From Alnus glutinosa (taxonomy: Eukaryota; Streptophyta; Magnoliopsida; Fagales; Betulaceae), in the NCBI RefSeq assembly GCF_958979055.1, contig NC_084891.1, positions 1,131,001-1,195,000 of the forward strand: a stretch of 64,000 nucleotides of DNA, in the 5' to 3' direction. The position numbers and the translations under genes were made by a program. The notes below the pieces were generated by a model. That model was not told the origin of the DNA and did no database searches. It saw only the letters and a list, made by a program, of their open reading frames with translations. This document shows, in pieces, positions 47,606-60,862 of this stretch (positions are counted from its first letter, which is position 1; every line of letters begins with the position of its first letter).

Positions 47606-47763
47606 CCTATTATTATGCCTTAAATCATATTTGAAGATATTTTATTTAATGTCTTAAAATACGGGGTATTACACAAGTATGTGCGCTTTTGCTGTTAGTC
47701 TAAAACTATGTCGTTTTAGACTAACAACATCTATGCGGTAGTTTACACTACTGCATAGAAGCC

Positions 47764-48466
47764 AGATCCTTGTATGTGAAGCTAAATGTGTCACCGGTCT
47801 CGCATTACAAAAGGGTAGAGGCAGAATTCATTCAAGAAGGTTCATTCGAGAAAGTAATTCAAAGCATAGAGATCCGTTGTAAGATGCAACACGTGTCGTC
47901 AAATGCGGAATTATGGAGATAAGGAGGAGTAAATTGTTAATGCTGCTTACGTGGCATTCAAGGAATGGTTCGTGAGATTGCTGATCATTAGTTGGATATG
48001 AGCTACAACCAGTTGGGTCAGTATTACAATTATTACAATTGAGTTGGCTGAACTAAACCTGTTTGTTAGTTGGGCTTGTAATAATTGTATAAAGCCTACT
48101 TTCCTATAATAAAGAGGTTATGAAAATTGTTAGTCTTTTGTAATAGAGAAATTCTTAATTTTAGAGAATAAATCATCTCCCTAGACTTCAACATCAACCG
48201 GCACATGATCCTAAGCCAGCAGGTGATTAATCCAAGCTTAATCTTCCTTGGAGTCGATAGGTACCCGATCCTAAGCCAGCAGCACAGCAGACTTGCAACA
48301 GGATTTCCTTCTGGAATCCTGCTGCATTATACACCTCCCTGTTTCACAGTTGACTCACAGCTCCTCAAACTCAGCAAGACACCTTTTTCCTTTATTGTTT
48401 CATTTCACATGTTTTTGTTGATGTAAAGCAGCGTACTAATTTTCCTAAACAAGTGTACCTTGAACA
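47764..48466. other. Intergenic DNA, LTR-like traces
   Basis: Contains TTGTAATAATTGTATAAAGC...CTATAATAAAGAGG and a repeated GATCCTAAGCCAGCAG (48209 and 48269), suggestive of an LTR 3' part. No gene recognised. Confidence 0.35.
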
Positions 48467-48829
48467 CTATAAATAACACCTTCTATATGGCTTTGGTAAT
48501 ATAACCAAACAAGTTCTTCTCCTAAATCTTTCATGGTACCATAGCACTTTGGCTAACGCCCTATGATCATGTTGTTCTTCTTCCTTAGGCTGTAGCACAG
48601 CCTGCGGGCAGTGCCTTGAGGAAGCTCTACAAGAGTTTTTCTTACTCTTTACTCCATTCAGAACTTTTATCAAGCACCTTACCTTCACCTTTATTTCTCC
48701 ACCCAAATCACACCCATCTTCTATTTCTCGACAAACCCATCTCCCATTAACTCCCTGATCAGCAATGTCACCAACAGTGTGAGCAGCAGCAACATCAATG
48801 GCCTCCAATCTCCATCTCCATACTTTGGA
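48467..48829 (-). other. Protein-like fragment fused to the end of the hAT relic, unknown
   Basis: The minus strand continues from the hAT C-terminal region (FYPKYGDGDW) into an unrelated frame: LEAIDVAAAHTVGDIADQGV, CREIEDGCDLGGEIKVKVRC and HDHRALAKVLWYHERFRRRT. I recognise no family. The join is abrupt, so this is either a rearranged or a captured segment. Confidence 0.3.
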
Positions 48830-50765
48830 TAAAACTGAGCAAGATGAAGTATATTATCCTTATTAAAAGCAGCAAAACAAGTCATCTAGACTTAAGCACG
48901 CAACACAAAGTAATAACTCATAATTCACCTCATTAAAGTGACTGTTAAATTCTTGGAGTTGCATGTCTATAATAGTATAATGAAGCTCCACACGGTAATG
49001 CTGTGAATTTTTCATGCTTTGAACTTTTCACCGTGATTGAGGTTGGTACATATCATCCATATTGGGGACAACAATATTGTTTTTGGCACAAAACACATAA
49101 ACTTCTTCAAATAAAGAGTTCCACCCTTATTCTCTCATGGACTGTAAACGCTGCTTTGAAACTTTAACTAACTTTATTGCATTAACAATATCTTGATCTT
49201 TTCGTTGTAATGCTTGAGATAACTCATTTGTAATTCCCAAAACACTTTTCATTAAATGCAAATTGAAAGCAAATTCAAAAGTATGTAGTGACTGAATTAG
49301 TATATTTGCTTTAGCTCTTTGTTTAGAATATAAACCATCTTCCATGATATATTCAACTACATTGATGATAGAAGAAAATATGAGAATAAGATTAATAATT
49401 GCACCATAATGAGAACTCCAACGCGTATCTCCAAGTTTCGTTAGATTCATTTATTGATTCAAGCCGTGATCAGTAGAAATTTCATTATTTTGTAGTGCTT
49501 CCACAACTTCAACAGTCCGTTTTTCACAAAGTATGTCACGGCATTTGCATGATGCTCCAACAGCATTAAAAACACTATTAACCAAGCTAAAAAAAGTTGC
49601 AATTTGGATGTGATTTTTAGTAACAACAACTAAAGTCAGTTAAAGCTGATGTGCAAAGCAATAAACATAATAGGCAGATGAGTTTTCATTCAAAATAAGT
49701 GTTTTAAGTCCATTCAACTCACCTCGCATATTGCTAGCTCCATCGTATCCTTGTCCTTGCAATCTGCTAATACTTAAATGATGCTTGTTAAGTACTGACT
49801 CAATTGTCTTCTTCAATACTGCAGCTGTGGTACTGTTAACATGTGTAATGTCTAAAAAAGTTCAATCACATGGCCCCACTTATCTACATAACACAAAACA
49901 ATTGCCAATTGTTCTTTAACAGATATATCACGAGATTCATCAACTAAGATAGCAAATGATGAGTCTCCAAAATATTTAAGAATAGCATCTAGAGTTTCAT
50001 TTGCTGTAGTATTTGCTATTTCTTTTTGAATGTCTGGCGCGATCATTTGATGATTTTCAGGAGCATTTTATAAGACTACCTTGTCAATTTCTTCACTATG
50101 TTTCGAAAGAAACTACAACAATTCACGAAAATTTCCTTGATTACTTGAGTTTTTAGATTCATCATGGCCACAAAATGCTAATCCTTATTGCTGTAAAAAG
50201 TGAATACAATCAATTAATGCATTCAAACGAGTTCTATATTCCCATTTTTGTTGATCTAATTGCTTGTCAAAAAATGTTATGATGTTTTGTTTCTGATTTG
50301 ACAAAACTTCACATCTTTATCGAGCTTCATTATGTGCACTATTGTGAGCCCCCACATGATTCTGTAACTTATCTTTCTTTTTCAAATTTTTAAACCATTC
50401 AGTAACAAATGAGTCTCATCCTGCTTGATTTCCAGTGTTTGGTCTGAAGAGATAACAATACAAGCAGTACGTAGCATCTTTTAAAATGTTGTATTTCAAC
50501 TAGTCAGAATATTATTTGAACTGTGCTTTATTAAAACAATGCGATGTTTTTCCAAATTGTGTTTGTGCAAAATTATGGTCAAATAGTTGACAATATTTTT
50601 TTTTTTTGTAGATATGCTATTCGAATGTTGTCTCTATCACTAGGATGATAATCATAATTTTTTTTCCCTTAAGTAAGGATCGGTTGGCAGATTTGCTAAA
50701 TTTACCTAATTACGAGCTCGTTTAGAATCTAATTGTGGCTCAATTGAATCATTGTTCTCCATAAT
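48830..50765 (-). mobile_element. hAT transposase relic (TTF-type/ZMYM1-like)
   Basis: Pieces in family order on the minus strand, with many stops and frame changes: YCLYCYLFRPNTGNQ (TTF-type zinc finger), TRLNALIDCIHFLQQ, MIAPDIQKEIANTTANETLD, SSFAILVDESRDISVKEQLA (catalytic Asp region), MNLTKLGDTRWSSHYGAIIN (TRWxSHY), HLMKSVLGITNELSQALQRK, HYRVELHYTIIDMQLQEFN and ILHLAQFYPKYG. This is the plant 'zinc finger MYM-type 1-like' hAT group. The dimerisation domain is missing after FYPK, where unrelated sequence follows. Dead copy; TIRs not resolved. Confidence 0.85.
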
Positions 50766-52210
50766 CTCAGGCAACTACAATTATATATTTTATACAAATA
50801 AACTATGAAACAAAAACTATATATATTCATAAACAAATTAAACAATTATATATATATAGCAATCTAAATATAAAAGAACAATAAATTGAAAAATAACAAT
50901 TAAAATATAAAAGCTTAAATCTTAATCAATATGAAAGTTTATTACATACCTAAAACTGGAAGGCTTAGAAATTAATTTGAACGGTTGAACTTTGAATGAG
51001 AAATGTATAGAAATATAGAAAATAACACTGATGTAAAGTTTAACGCAAAAGCTAAACCTCAAAGTATAAAATATTATGATGAGATTTGATTGAATGCACA
51101 GACCACAGTCCCGCATGGCTTAACCACCTTTAAATAACAAATGTTTTTTTTGTTCTAAGCCAAAAAAATTTGAAGATTTGATTTGTCATTTAAAAAAAAA
51201 AAAAAAAACTGATCCGTCCGAAATTTGTTGACCTCTTTTAAACCCACACACTGCCAGCCTGCCACGAACGTCGCACACAGTCATGAGTCACAGTCTCACA
51301 CCAACTCACGTCACTGATGTGATAAGTTTAGCTGTTTTGAACGTTTTACTTGTTACACCTGTTATTGATTACACTTATTTTTTTATTAAGTTATTGATGA
51401 CTTATTGATAGCATAGACTGTGGACTAGAGACATAGAGTTGATGACTTTTATTGATTACTTGATACCATAGACTGTGGACTACTCTAAAGTATGTAAACT
51501 AGAGTTGTAGTCTTATAGACTTATTGATTACTCTTAACTCATTTTTTTTTTAGACTTATAAATTGTGCGTTTTGTATAGATTAAAAGGGTTGCCTTGTCA
51601 GCTTGTCTTCTACCTTCTTCCCTTCCGCTTCTTCAACCTCTTAAGTCTCAACTTTGTATTTTGTTTCTTTTACCTAGTTACAAAAATGAAAAATGCTTGA
51701 GTTATGACCGGAAAAAAAAACCCACGGCAGTAGTGGGCAAGTTTGCCCTCCCCTAAAATGCTGAGGGTGGGCATTTCAGGGGACCAGGTGCAAAAAAGAA
51801 AATTTATGCCAGGAGTAATTTTTGTTTTTTAGGAGGTGAGGGGGGGCATTTGACCCCCCTCGACCCCCCTTTCCTCCGCCCTTGCTTTTATGAGCCTTTT
51901 GGAAAATCTGTCCATAGGGAAGGTTTTAGACTTCGAGGGTAAGTTTGACTATTTTCATTGAAAAAATGAATATTTATTATTAATAATAAAATAATTATTT
52001 TTATTTTTTAGTTTAGTTGTAATACTATAATAGATTATATATATATAATCTAGTTTAGCTTGAATACTAGAAATTCAAAAAAAAAAATTAAGATTGAAAA
52101 AAAAAAAATATTTTTTTAAAGTTAGATTGACAAATAATAATAGTGAAGAAATAAGAGAAAAGCTTCTCCCAACAAAGATTCAAGAATTAAAAAATAAACT
52201 ATATGAAAAT
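50766..52210. other. Intergenic DNA, no gene recognised
   Basis: AT-rich, with a short direct repeat (CATAGACTGTGGACTA at about 51413 and 51468). GGGCATTT-GACCCCCCTCGACCCC at 51845-51875 is C-rich but has no coding support. Confidence 0.4.
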
Positions 52211-52427
52211 GAGAAAGTACGCTTTACCCCTTGAAGTATCCACCCATTTGTATTTTGGTGTCCAATGTTCAAAAAAGGCAAATGACCCCCCAATCTAGCC
52301 AACTTTGGTAAAGAATACCTTTCGTCTATGTTGTCCGTCTCTTCAGACGGAAATGAGGTCACGTGCGTTGCAGGTAACCTTTTAAGGGCTATAAGTTCCA
52401 AATTTACCCTGTGAAATTCAACTTGCA

Positions 52428-52963
52428 CACGTGCCTACGAAGAAGGAGGCTCAAGCGCTCCTCCTCGGCCGATTCGAGGTAGGGAAGCTCCTCGGCCATG
52501 GCACCTTCGCCAAGGTCTACCATGCCCGCAACATGAAGACCAACGAGGGTGTGGCCATCAAGGTCATTGATAAGGACAAGAGTCTTAAGGGCGGCCTTAG
52601 GGGCGAAGCGAGGAATCTTTTGGTGGTGGGGGGCTGAAATTTTGCCAACGGTCTATTTAAAGGTGTATCACTATCAACTTTTGAATGACTCGCATATTTT
52701 TTTTTTAAATAATGAATCGATTGTTTTTGGCCTGTTCATATTTTTCTAAGCTGTAAGAAAAATTTATAGATTAATAAATTAATTGAAAAGTACATAGAAA
52801 TATAAGATCTTTGTTAGAATTTTTTACTTATAATAGTTCTTATTAGCATTAATAAGCGAAAAAACAACGAATAATTAACCAAATCAAACCCATTAAATTA
52901 GAAAAAAAATTTCAACAATCAAAATAAGTTATTAACTATTAAAAATCTTTGAGCCAAAAAGCT

Positions 52964-53018
<55 letters not shown>

Positions 53019-53538
53019 TGGGGGGGGGGGGGGGAGGGGGGGGGGCAATGGACCCATAACCTCATACGTGCCTCCGCCCCTGGGCGACCTGCGACCTCAT
53101 CGCCCACATCAAGCGTGAGATCTCCATCCTCTTCCACATCCGCCACCCGAACATTGTGCAGCTTTTTGAGGTCATGGCCACCAAGGCCAAGATCTTCTTC
53201 GTCATGGAGTTCGTCCGCGGCGGGGAGCTATTCAACAAGGTTGCCAAGGGCTGGCTCCAGGAGGACAACTCGAAAGTACTTCCAATAGTTGATCTCCGCC
53301 ATCAAATTCTGCCACTCTCGTGGCGTCTTCCATCGTGACCTCAAGCCTGAGAATTTCTTGCTCGACGAGAACGACGATCTCAAGGTCTCCGAATTCGTCC
53401 TCAACCCTGTCTCCGACCAAATTCATCAGGATGGCCTATTACATGTTTTGCGGCACACCGGCGTACGTTGCCCCCAAGGTTTTGGGCCGAAAGGGCTGCG
53501 AGGCCTCCAAGGTGGACATCTCGTTGTGTGGGGATTGA
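52428..53538 (+). pseudogene. CIPK (CBL-interacting protein kinase) fragment in TIR element
   Basis: The plus strand gives [20 protein letters not shown] (glycine loop) and [18 protein letters not shown], then an unrelated insert (about 52615-53085) with an (AT)n run and G run, then [40 protein letters not shown], a frame change, [20 protein letters not shown], a frame change, and [20 protein letters not shown] before a stop. This is the CIPK/SnRK3 kinase domain. DFG has become SEF, APE has become APK, and the C-terminal NAF domain is absent. It cannot be an active kinase. Confidence 0.85.
52971..53051. repeat. (AT)n followed by poly-G inside the CIPK fragment
   Basis: About 22 AT units followed by a run of about 27 G (one A interruption). 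Assembly is least reliable here. Confidence 0.9.
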
Positions 53539-53872
53539 ATTTGATGGGGGTAAATTTGAAACTTCTGGCTCTTAAAAGGTCACGTGCGACGCACGTGATC
53601 TTGTTTTTGTCTAAAGAGACGGACAACATGGAGGGAAAGTATTTTTTAACAAAGTTGGCTAGATTGGGAGTCATTTGCCTTTTTTGAACGTTAGATGTAA
53701 CGCAAATGGATGAATACTTAGGGTAAAGTGAACTTTTCCCGGTATAAAAAACACTCTACCGCAATGGGTTGGCGCGGGTTTTCTGTCCGCATCCACATGA
53801 TTGTAACATTTAAGAAAGGACTGAGCAAATACTCTCCACTCTGGCTCGCTCTCTGTCTCTCAAGTCTGAACC

Positions 53873-56800
53873 ATGGAAACCCACTGTGGCGAATGCGACG
53901 CTGATCCTCTCGCGATGGAAACCGAAGAAGAGCCACGGCCAAAAGAGCCTCCCAGAATCCACCGCCTGGACGAGTCCGTGGTCAACCGCATCGCGGCCGG
54001 GGAGGTGATCCAACGGCCAGTATCTGCCGTCAAGGAGCTGGTGGAGAATAGCATCGACGCCCACTCCACCTCCATAAGCGTCGTCGTCAAGGACGGCGGC
54101 CTCAAACTCATTCAAGTCTCTGACGACGGCCACGGCATCCGAGTCAGTTCTTCACTCAGTCTTCTCAATCTTCTTGCTAATTTTTTTTTTTTTTTTTTCT
54201 TCCGTTTGTGTGTCGGGAAAATGAGGGAAGAACGTGAAATCGGAATGCTTGTGCTCTGTTTGGCTTCTGAGATACTGGAAGAAAAGGAAATTGAAAGGAA
54301 AATCACTGCCTCTTTGGTATACATATATAACTAAAATCGTGTTGTTAGTTTGTGGTGCTTTAGTCGAGGCTTTCGATTTCTTTTCATCTTTAATTCAGTT
54401 TTCTCGGCAACCAAACAGAGCCTTTAGAAAAACCCCATAGTGCTTGAAATGCAGCTTTCTTTGTTTGTTTTCATTCTCTTTCCTCGATTCTCTGCCCTTT
54501 TGAGCATTTTGCTTTTGTTTTTACTTAATTTTCTGGAGAACCAAACAGAAAGGGACAGTGTTTGTGCTTCACCTAATAATAATGCGGCCATTGTCTTTGC
54601 TGTTATCGGTGTAGTACGAGGACTTGCCAATCCTATGCGAAAGGCACACGACGTCAAAGCTGTCTACTTTTGAGGATTTACAATCGATAAAGTCAATGGG
54701 GTTCAGAGGAGAGGCTTTGGCAAGCATGACCTACGTTGGTCATGTTACGGTCACAACCATCACCAAAGGGGAGTTGCATGGTTACAGGTGGGAATATGTG
54801 CTACTTGTTTGTTGTTAAACGAAGAAGGAAAGGAAATAAGAGGTTTCAATCTTATGTTTTGCGTTAAATGAGAAATTTGGGTGATGAGTGATGAGATAAT
54901 TATCATTCAAAAATTAGGTTTCTTTTATTTTCTACGATTGTTAGCAACTGGATGGAGTATGCATTATTTTTAATTTACTTCTTTGAGTGTATTGTTCAGA
55001 GTATCTTATAGAGATGGTGTCATGGAGCATGAACCGAAAGCGTGCGCTGCTGTAAAAGGAACTCAGATAATGGTATGAAGCAGACAATGCTGGAGGTTGC
55101 CTTGCCCTCTTTATTTTGAGTCCAAGTAATTTAAAGTTGAAAAGTTAATGTGAAAGGGAATAAAGTTATAGGAAAAAACCAATGAGCTTTACCCCAAATG
55201 GTACTTCCTTCCTTTGTAGCAAGGTGGAGGGTGAGGTCGAGGGTTCATGTCCAACCGGGTGCATGAGTAAATTACCAAATAATAAAAAAAAAAGTTTTGT
55301 CATTCTAGAAATTATTTATTAAAATTTTGTGTTATACATGCTATTGTTCATGACTTGGGTTTTTACTGAACTATCATGAACATTTTAAGATACTTATTAT
55401 ATATTGACAATTATTGAATAACCTCAGATGAAATTGGACTTCATTTGCTACTGGGAAAGCAAGCACTGATTGAAATTTTCAGAATCACTTGTAGTTTTCC
55501 CACAGTGCTTATGCAATGAGCTAGCAAATTCCATTGTTTTGTTTCTTCCTAAATAAATTTATATTTTGCTGCCTGTATTATCAGGTTGAGAATCTTTTCT
55601 ATAACATGATTGCTCGGAGGAAGACACTTCAAAATTCTTCTGATGATTATTCAAAGATTGTAGACTTGCTAAGCCGGTTTGCCGTTCATCACATACATGT
55701 GGGATTCTCATGCCGAAAGGTTGGTTGCTTGACTAGTGAGACTTGTCTATATGTAAGGTTGTTAAAATCAAGGTAGTACCTAGGATTAGAGGGCCTTTTG
55801 GATTGGATCAAGGATCACCAATCTGGCAAGCTATCAAATAAGTTCTAATGGTGTAGGTTTGTAATAAAGAATATTTAAGTCAAGTATCTATACAAACACA
55901 TAAACATACACGTATGTATAAATGCATATAACACATATAAAACTAACAATTTAAGCATATAGCCTGACATTCTGCCAGTAGATTTTGGGTAGGCAGCTGA
56001 AACATGGGGGCTCTTACTCTTCCCACTAAAATTAGCAAGCATAGTTACTCTACCCAAACTCAGACTAAAGTCTTGAGCTTTACACAACCATGCATGAACA
56101 AATAGAACAATTCAACAAACAATCAAAAAGAGGTTATGAAAAGCAAAAGCAATGTGTGTGTGTGTGTGTGTGTAACAAACAATAAAAAAGAGGTAACAAA
56201 AAGCAAGTGTGTGTGTGTATGCGTGTGTGTGTGCAACAAACAATCAAAAAGAGGTTATGAAAAGCAAAAGCAATGTGTCTCTCTGTGCGTGTAACAAAGA
56301 ATCAAAAAGAGGTTATGAAACGCAAATGTGCGTATGTGCGCGTGTGCGTGTGTGCATGTATTGGCACGCACACACACATAGTTATTCATGACTTCAATTC
56401 TTCAACCTATTAGAATCAAGTTTAGTTTTCTACTAGAATTACTTAATTAACGAATAAAAAAATAAATATTGCGCTGAATATTATTAAAACATTCATAATG
56501 AAAAGGGGTGTGGTTCAGTTATTCGAAAATAAAGATGGAGTGAAGAATTATTATTATTCAAAAATAAAAATAAAAATGATGGAGTGAAGAAGAACAATTA
56601 AAATAAATGGGGAGAAGGAATAGGAGTGTCTATAATCCTAAGAGTTGACCATGGAAGAAGAAGAAGAAGAAGAAGAAGGAAAGAAGTAAGAGAACATTGG
56701 AGTATAAGAAGCCACTAGCCTTGTTGATTGAGCGTTGCTATAAAAGATTGAACCTTTGACAAAGTTTCTCTATGGTTATAAACATGTTGAAAGCAATTGC

Positions 56801-59800
56801 ATTAATCAATTTGGAATTGAGGTTGTAAAACCCATCCCTCTTCCCCCGAAAAAAAAAAAAAAGCCTCTAATTTAAAAGAACCACCAATTTGGTTTCCTAT
56901 CTTTGGGCCCGTTCTGAAATGTAAAACATTTTAAGTCTTCTTTGAGCCTTTGACCCTCTTATTAGGCATAACTCAAATGGAAAATGGTTCCAATTTTAGT
57001 TGTTTTATGGAACATAAAATTGCAGTTTGAATTGAGATTGTGCTGGATCCCTCCATCTTGTTTGGGATCCTAATGGATCCCCATTGTATATGATTTTAAC
57101 ATGCATTTAGATAAGTTTGGGTTCTAAAATCAAAGAATTGTCAGATTTTAAATCTGAATTGAGATTTTAATACCATGTATGTATTAGTCTTTTAAGCTCA
57201 TGATAGGAAAGTTTCTTTTGCACCATACTAAAGCTTTTCAACCTTTATTTAATCAGCACGGAGCTTCCAGAGCAGATGTCCATACAGTTGCTACATCATC
57301 AAGGCTTGATGCTATTCGATCTGTTTATGGGGTGTCAGTTGCTCGATCTCTTATCAAAATAGAAATTTCAGACAATAATCCATCTACTTCAGTTTTCAAG
57401 ATGGATGGTTTCATCTCAGATTCAAATTATGTTGCAAAGAAGATAACAATGGTGCTTTTTATCAATGGTATGTATTATAATGGCATACTAATAATTGTAA
57501 TTTACTTTTATGGTCTATTAGAATTTGCCATTACAACTCTCTAGGCTATGCTGTAGTTCTCTATCATTTGAAAGCAGAGTTTTAGGACAAACTCTTGTTT
57601 CTTTGCCTTTGATGGAGCGTCTGTTAACCATCAATAATGTCCAATTCAGAAGGCTATGAATAAATCTGTTGAGCAAGTTTATCAGGAGAGTTGGATTAAG
57701 GAATGCAGGACTTGAATTTCCACCTTAAAAGTTGTGATATTCATCTTCATTGGTGTCACATTTTTTTTTTTTTTTGGCATAGTTTGAAAGAACAGTTGAT
57801 AATTTTATCACTTGGGTAATCTTGAACTTGGTTTGGTCTTCTATAGGTTCTTGTCGGTTGAAAAAGCTTTTGCAATTTGAGAAAATTTTAAATGCAAAAG
57901 CTCTTTTTGATTGATCTGATCTGAAGGTTGTCAGTAGGGGGCACACAGAATTTTCTTTCTCTCACCCACCCTCCCCCCCCAAACATTTTATGTTACATGT
58001 ATAATGAAGTTATTATTGATAGTGTACTAGAACAAGCACATGCACAGAGTGATGCTATCTTTTGTAGTTGTATTGTGTTCTTTTTTAATACCAATATGCT
58101 TTGTTTCTTGTTCTTTAAAACTTTGTATCTTTGGACGGTGGCGCATGTGTCTCATTTGTCGATTAGTTTTAGTGACTTTCTTGTTCGTTTTGCTCTTTCT
58201 AGTTAGGTGGTTCCTTTTGTATACTTCATATGTACTTAAGGGCACCTTGCGCTTTCAATGCTTTGTTTCTTGTTTTTTCAGTAGCTTGATTGAGCTTCTA
58301 TACTTTTTCATTTCCTCTAAAGAAAACAGTAATGGGGAAAATCCTGATCAATTTTTGATTTTAAATTTGAAAGTAGGCTCATATTAGTTATTCTTATATA
58401 CAAATTTAAAAGTGGGGATCAGACTGCTAAGTTAACTTTTCCGACTTGTTCAATATTGCCTGTTGTAAGGATGCTTCTGTGGCAGATCATTTGGAGTTCT
58501 CTAGTGACTCTCAATTACTTATCAAAAAAAAAAAAAAAAAAAGGTTCTCTAGTGACTCTCATCAGTTGAATTTCTTTACCTTGTTCTTCAATTTGTTGTA
58601 CACTTGTCCTTAAGATTGAGATGGGGTAGTGAAGACAAGTTTTGTTGAGTACCTTCCAAAAGAGGGTTGTTCGATGTGAGATCATACTACAATGTCCTTG
58701 TTTTCCATGAAAATACTCATTTCCCTTGGAGGAGTATTTGGCAGAATAAGGTTTCCTTGAGAGTGATGTTCTTTGCTTGGTCGGCTGCTTTAGGGAAGAT
58801 CCTCACCATGGATGACCTAAGGAAGCTGCATGTTATTGTGGTTAACTGGTGCTACATGTACAAAAAGAGTGGGGATTCAGTGGATCACCTTTTACTCCAT
58901 TGTGAGATTGCCAGTTCTCTATGGAATTCTATTTTTAGTCGTGTCGGGTTAGCTTGGGTTATGCCTAGATGAGTGGTAGACATTTTCGCTTGCTGGAGTG
59001 GGCATTTTGGTAGGCCTCAGAATGCTACAATGTGGAAGTTGGTTCCGTTCTGTCTTATGTGGTGTCTTTGTAGGGAAAAAAATTATTGGAGTTCGTGAGA
59101 GGACCGTGGTGGAGTTAGAGGCTTTTTTCTTCAAGACTCTTTACCATTGGGCAATTGCCTTTGACTTTAATATTTCTAGCTTTTTTGTTTTTTTAATCTT
59201 TTCCATTTTGCTACTTAGGTGTATCTCTTGTATACTTCATGTGTACTTGGGTTGTGCCTTTGCGCTTTCTTAATAAATTTGCTTTTACTTATCAATAACT
59301 AAAATTAAAAGTAAACCTTAAGGTTCTTTTCAAAATCAGTTTTAGGATTTCATAGATCTCTTTTTGTTTGCTTACAGTCATTTTGATAATCATTTTTCTA
59401 TTATGTTGTGAAATGGAACTTGTAAGACATAAATGGGTATTATAAATTGCATTATATGGCCAAAATGATGAAGATAAATTTGTGATCGATTATTTTTTGG
59501 ATTTTGATTGTACAATGAAAGTAATATAAATTTGATTCGTTTGTTAACTCTTTCTGACTCTCTTTCTTTTGTTTTGTTTTTTGTTCCAATTCCTTCCCCC
59601 CTCTCTCCCTCTCATCATATGTGTGAGAAAATTGACTGGGGACCACATTATTTTGTATTTTTTCAATCTTCTATTAAGAGTTTCAAAACTCTGTTCTTTT
59701 TAGTTTTTCAGTATACTTTGGTATTGGTAGAGTATAGAAATTATATAAGAACTCTCACTTATTCGTTTTTCCTTTTCCCTATCCCCTCTTTATTCAGATA

Positions 59801-60821
59801 GATTGGTAGAATGCACTACTTTGAAGAGAGCTATTGAAATTGTTTATGCTGCAACCTTGCCCAAAGCATCGAAACCCTTCATATATATGTCTGTTGTATT
59901 GCCACCTGAACATGTTGATGTGAATGTGCACCCAACAAAGAGAGAGGTACATGTTTCCAGGAGTTTTTATTTCTTTGTTATTTGAGTTTTTTTTTTGACA
60001 GATAGATATAAACCTAGAACTGAAAGAAGATCATGCATCTTCTTTGGGGGAGAAGGAGGAAAATAAAATAAAAACCCACCAGCAATTTCTCTTAAGGGTG
60101 CAGACAGGAAAGTTTCATGATTCAAATCTATCTACTAGAGAATTTGAAAAAATAGGACGAATCTGTTTTTTTTTTTTTTTTGGATGAATTAGGAAGAATC
60201 TGATTGCCTGGAGAGTAGTATTTTTTGCTTGATGCAGTGTTGGACAACAACAAAACGCAGTTCTACAACTGATTTTGGCTTAGTCATGTGCACGCTAAAT
60301 AAGAACTCTTGCCTATTTTCTATTCTTGTGTGTCTAGGGACAATCTCACTTACCCAAAAAAAAAGGTTTATCTGGGAACAGAAAACTATGTTTTAAAACA
60401 TTGATGAAATACGCCTATGATGTAATCGTAGTACACTTAAGAATTTTTTATTTTCTTTATTTATATTTTTAGAATCACGTGACTGGTTACTTGTTCGAAT
60501 CTCCCCTCCCCCCTCCCTTTAGGGTCAAAAAACTTACTTATAAAAAGGAAAAGGAGAAACTTCACTTCCCCTCCCCCCGCGTGCATGCGAAATGTCATGA
60601 TCTTTGCAATGTTAAGCTCGAATTATCAAAAGTTGCAATATCGGTATCTCATGTTTCAGCCCTTTTTAATTTCACCTCTCTGTTAGAATTTTCTGTTAAA
60701 TTCTATCGGAGGATGCCAAAATGTCCAATATACTCCTATTTTTATTTTTATTTTTTTAAAAAGAGAAACTTAAAATTACTTGGTTACCCACGACGTGGCC
60801 ATGGGTATGGGTCACATTTAG

Positions 60822-60862
<41 letters not shown>

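Larger units (their letters stand above)
52211..53740 (+). mobile_element. Pack-MULE-like element carrying a CIPK fragment
   Basis: Terminal arms of about 205 bp, 52211-52421 and 53535-53740, are inverted copies: AAGT(A)CGCTTTACCCC, GTTCAAAAAAGGCAAATGAC, CAATCTAGCCAACTTTG, GACAACAT/ATGTTGTC and CACGTGCG pair along their length. The whole interior is a protein-kinase fragment, not a transposase. Possible degenerate 9-bp flanks TATGAAAAT / TATAAAAAA. It lies about 130 bp upstream of the MLH1 start codon. Confidence 0.75.

Noticed and set aside
53810..54133. Minus-strand frames opposite MLH1 exon 1
   Set aside because: GC-rich coding exon leaves antisense frames open; the plus-strand MutL motifs are decisive.
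57725..57946. Minus-strand 73-aa frame in MLH1 intron 5
   Set aside because: No homology, lies in an intron and includes poly-T sequence.
60470..60520. TTGTTCGAATCTCCCCTCC resembling a tRNA T-loop
   Set aside because: No acceptor stem, anticodon arm or D-loop can be assembled around it.
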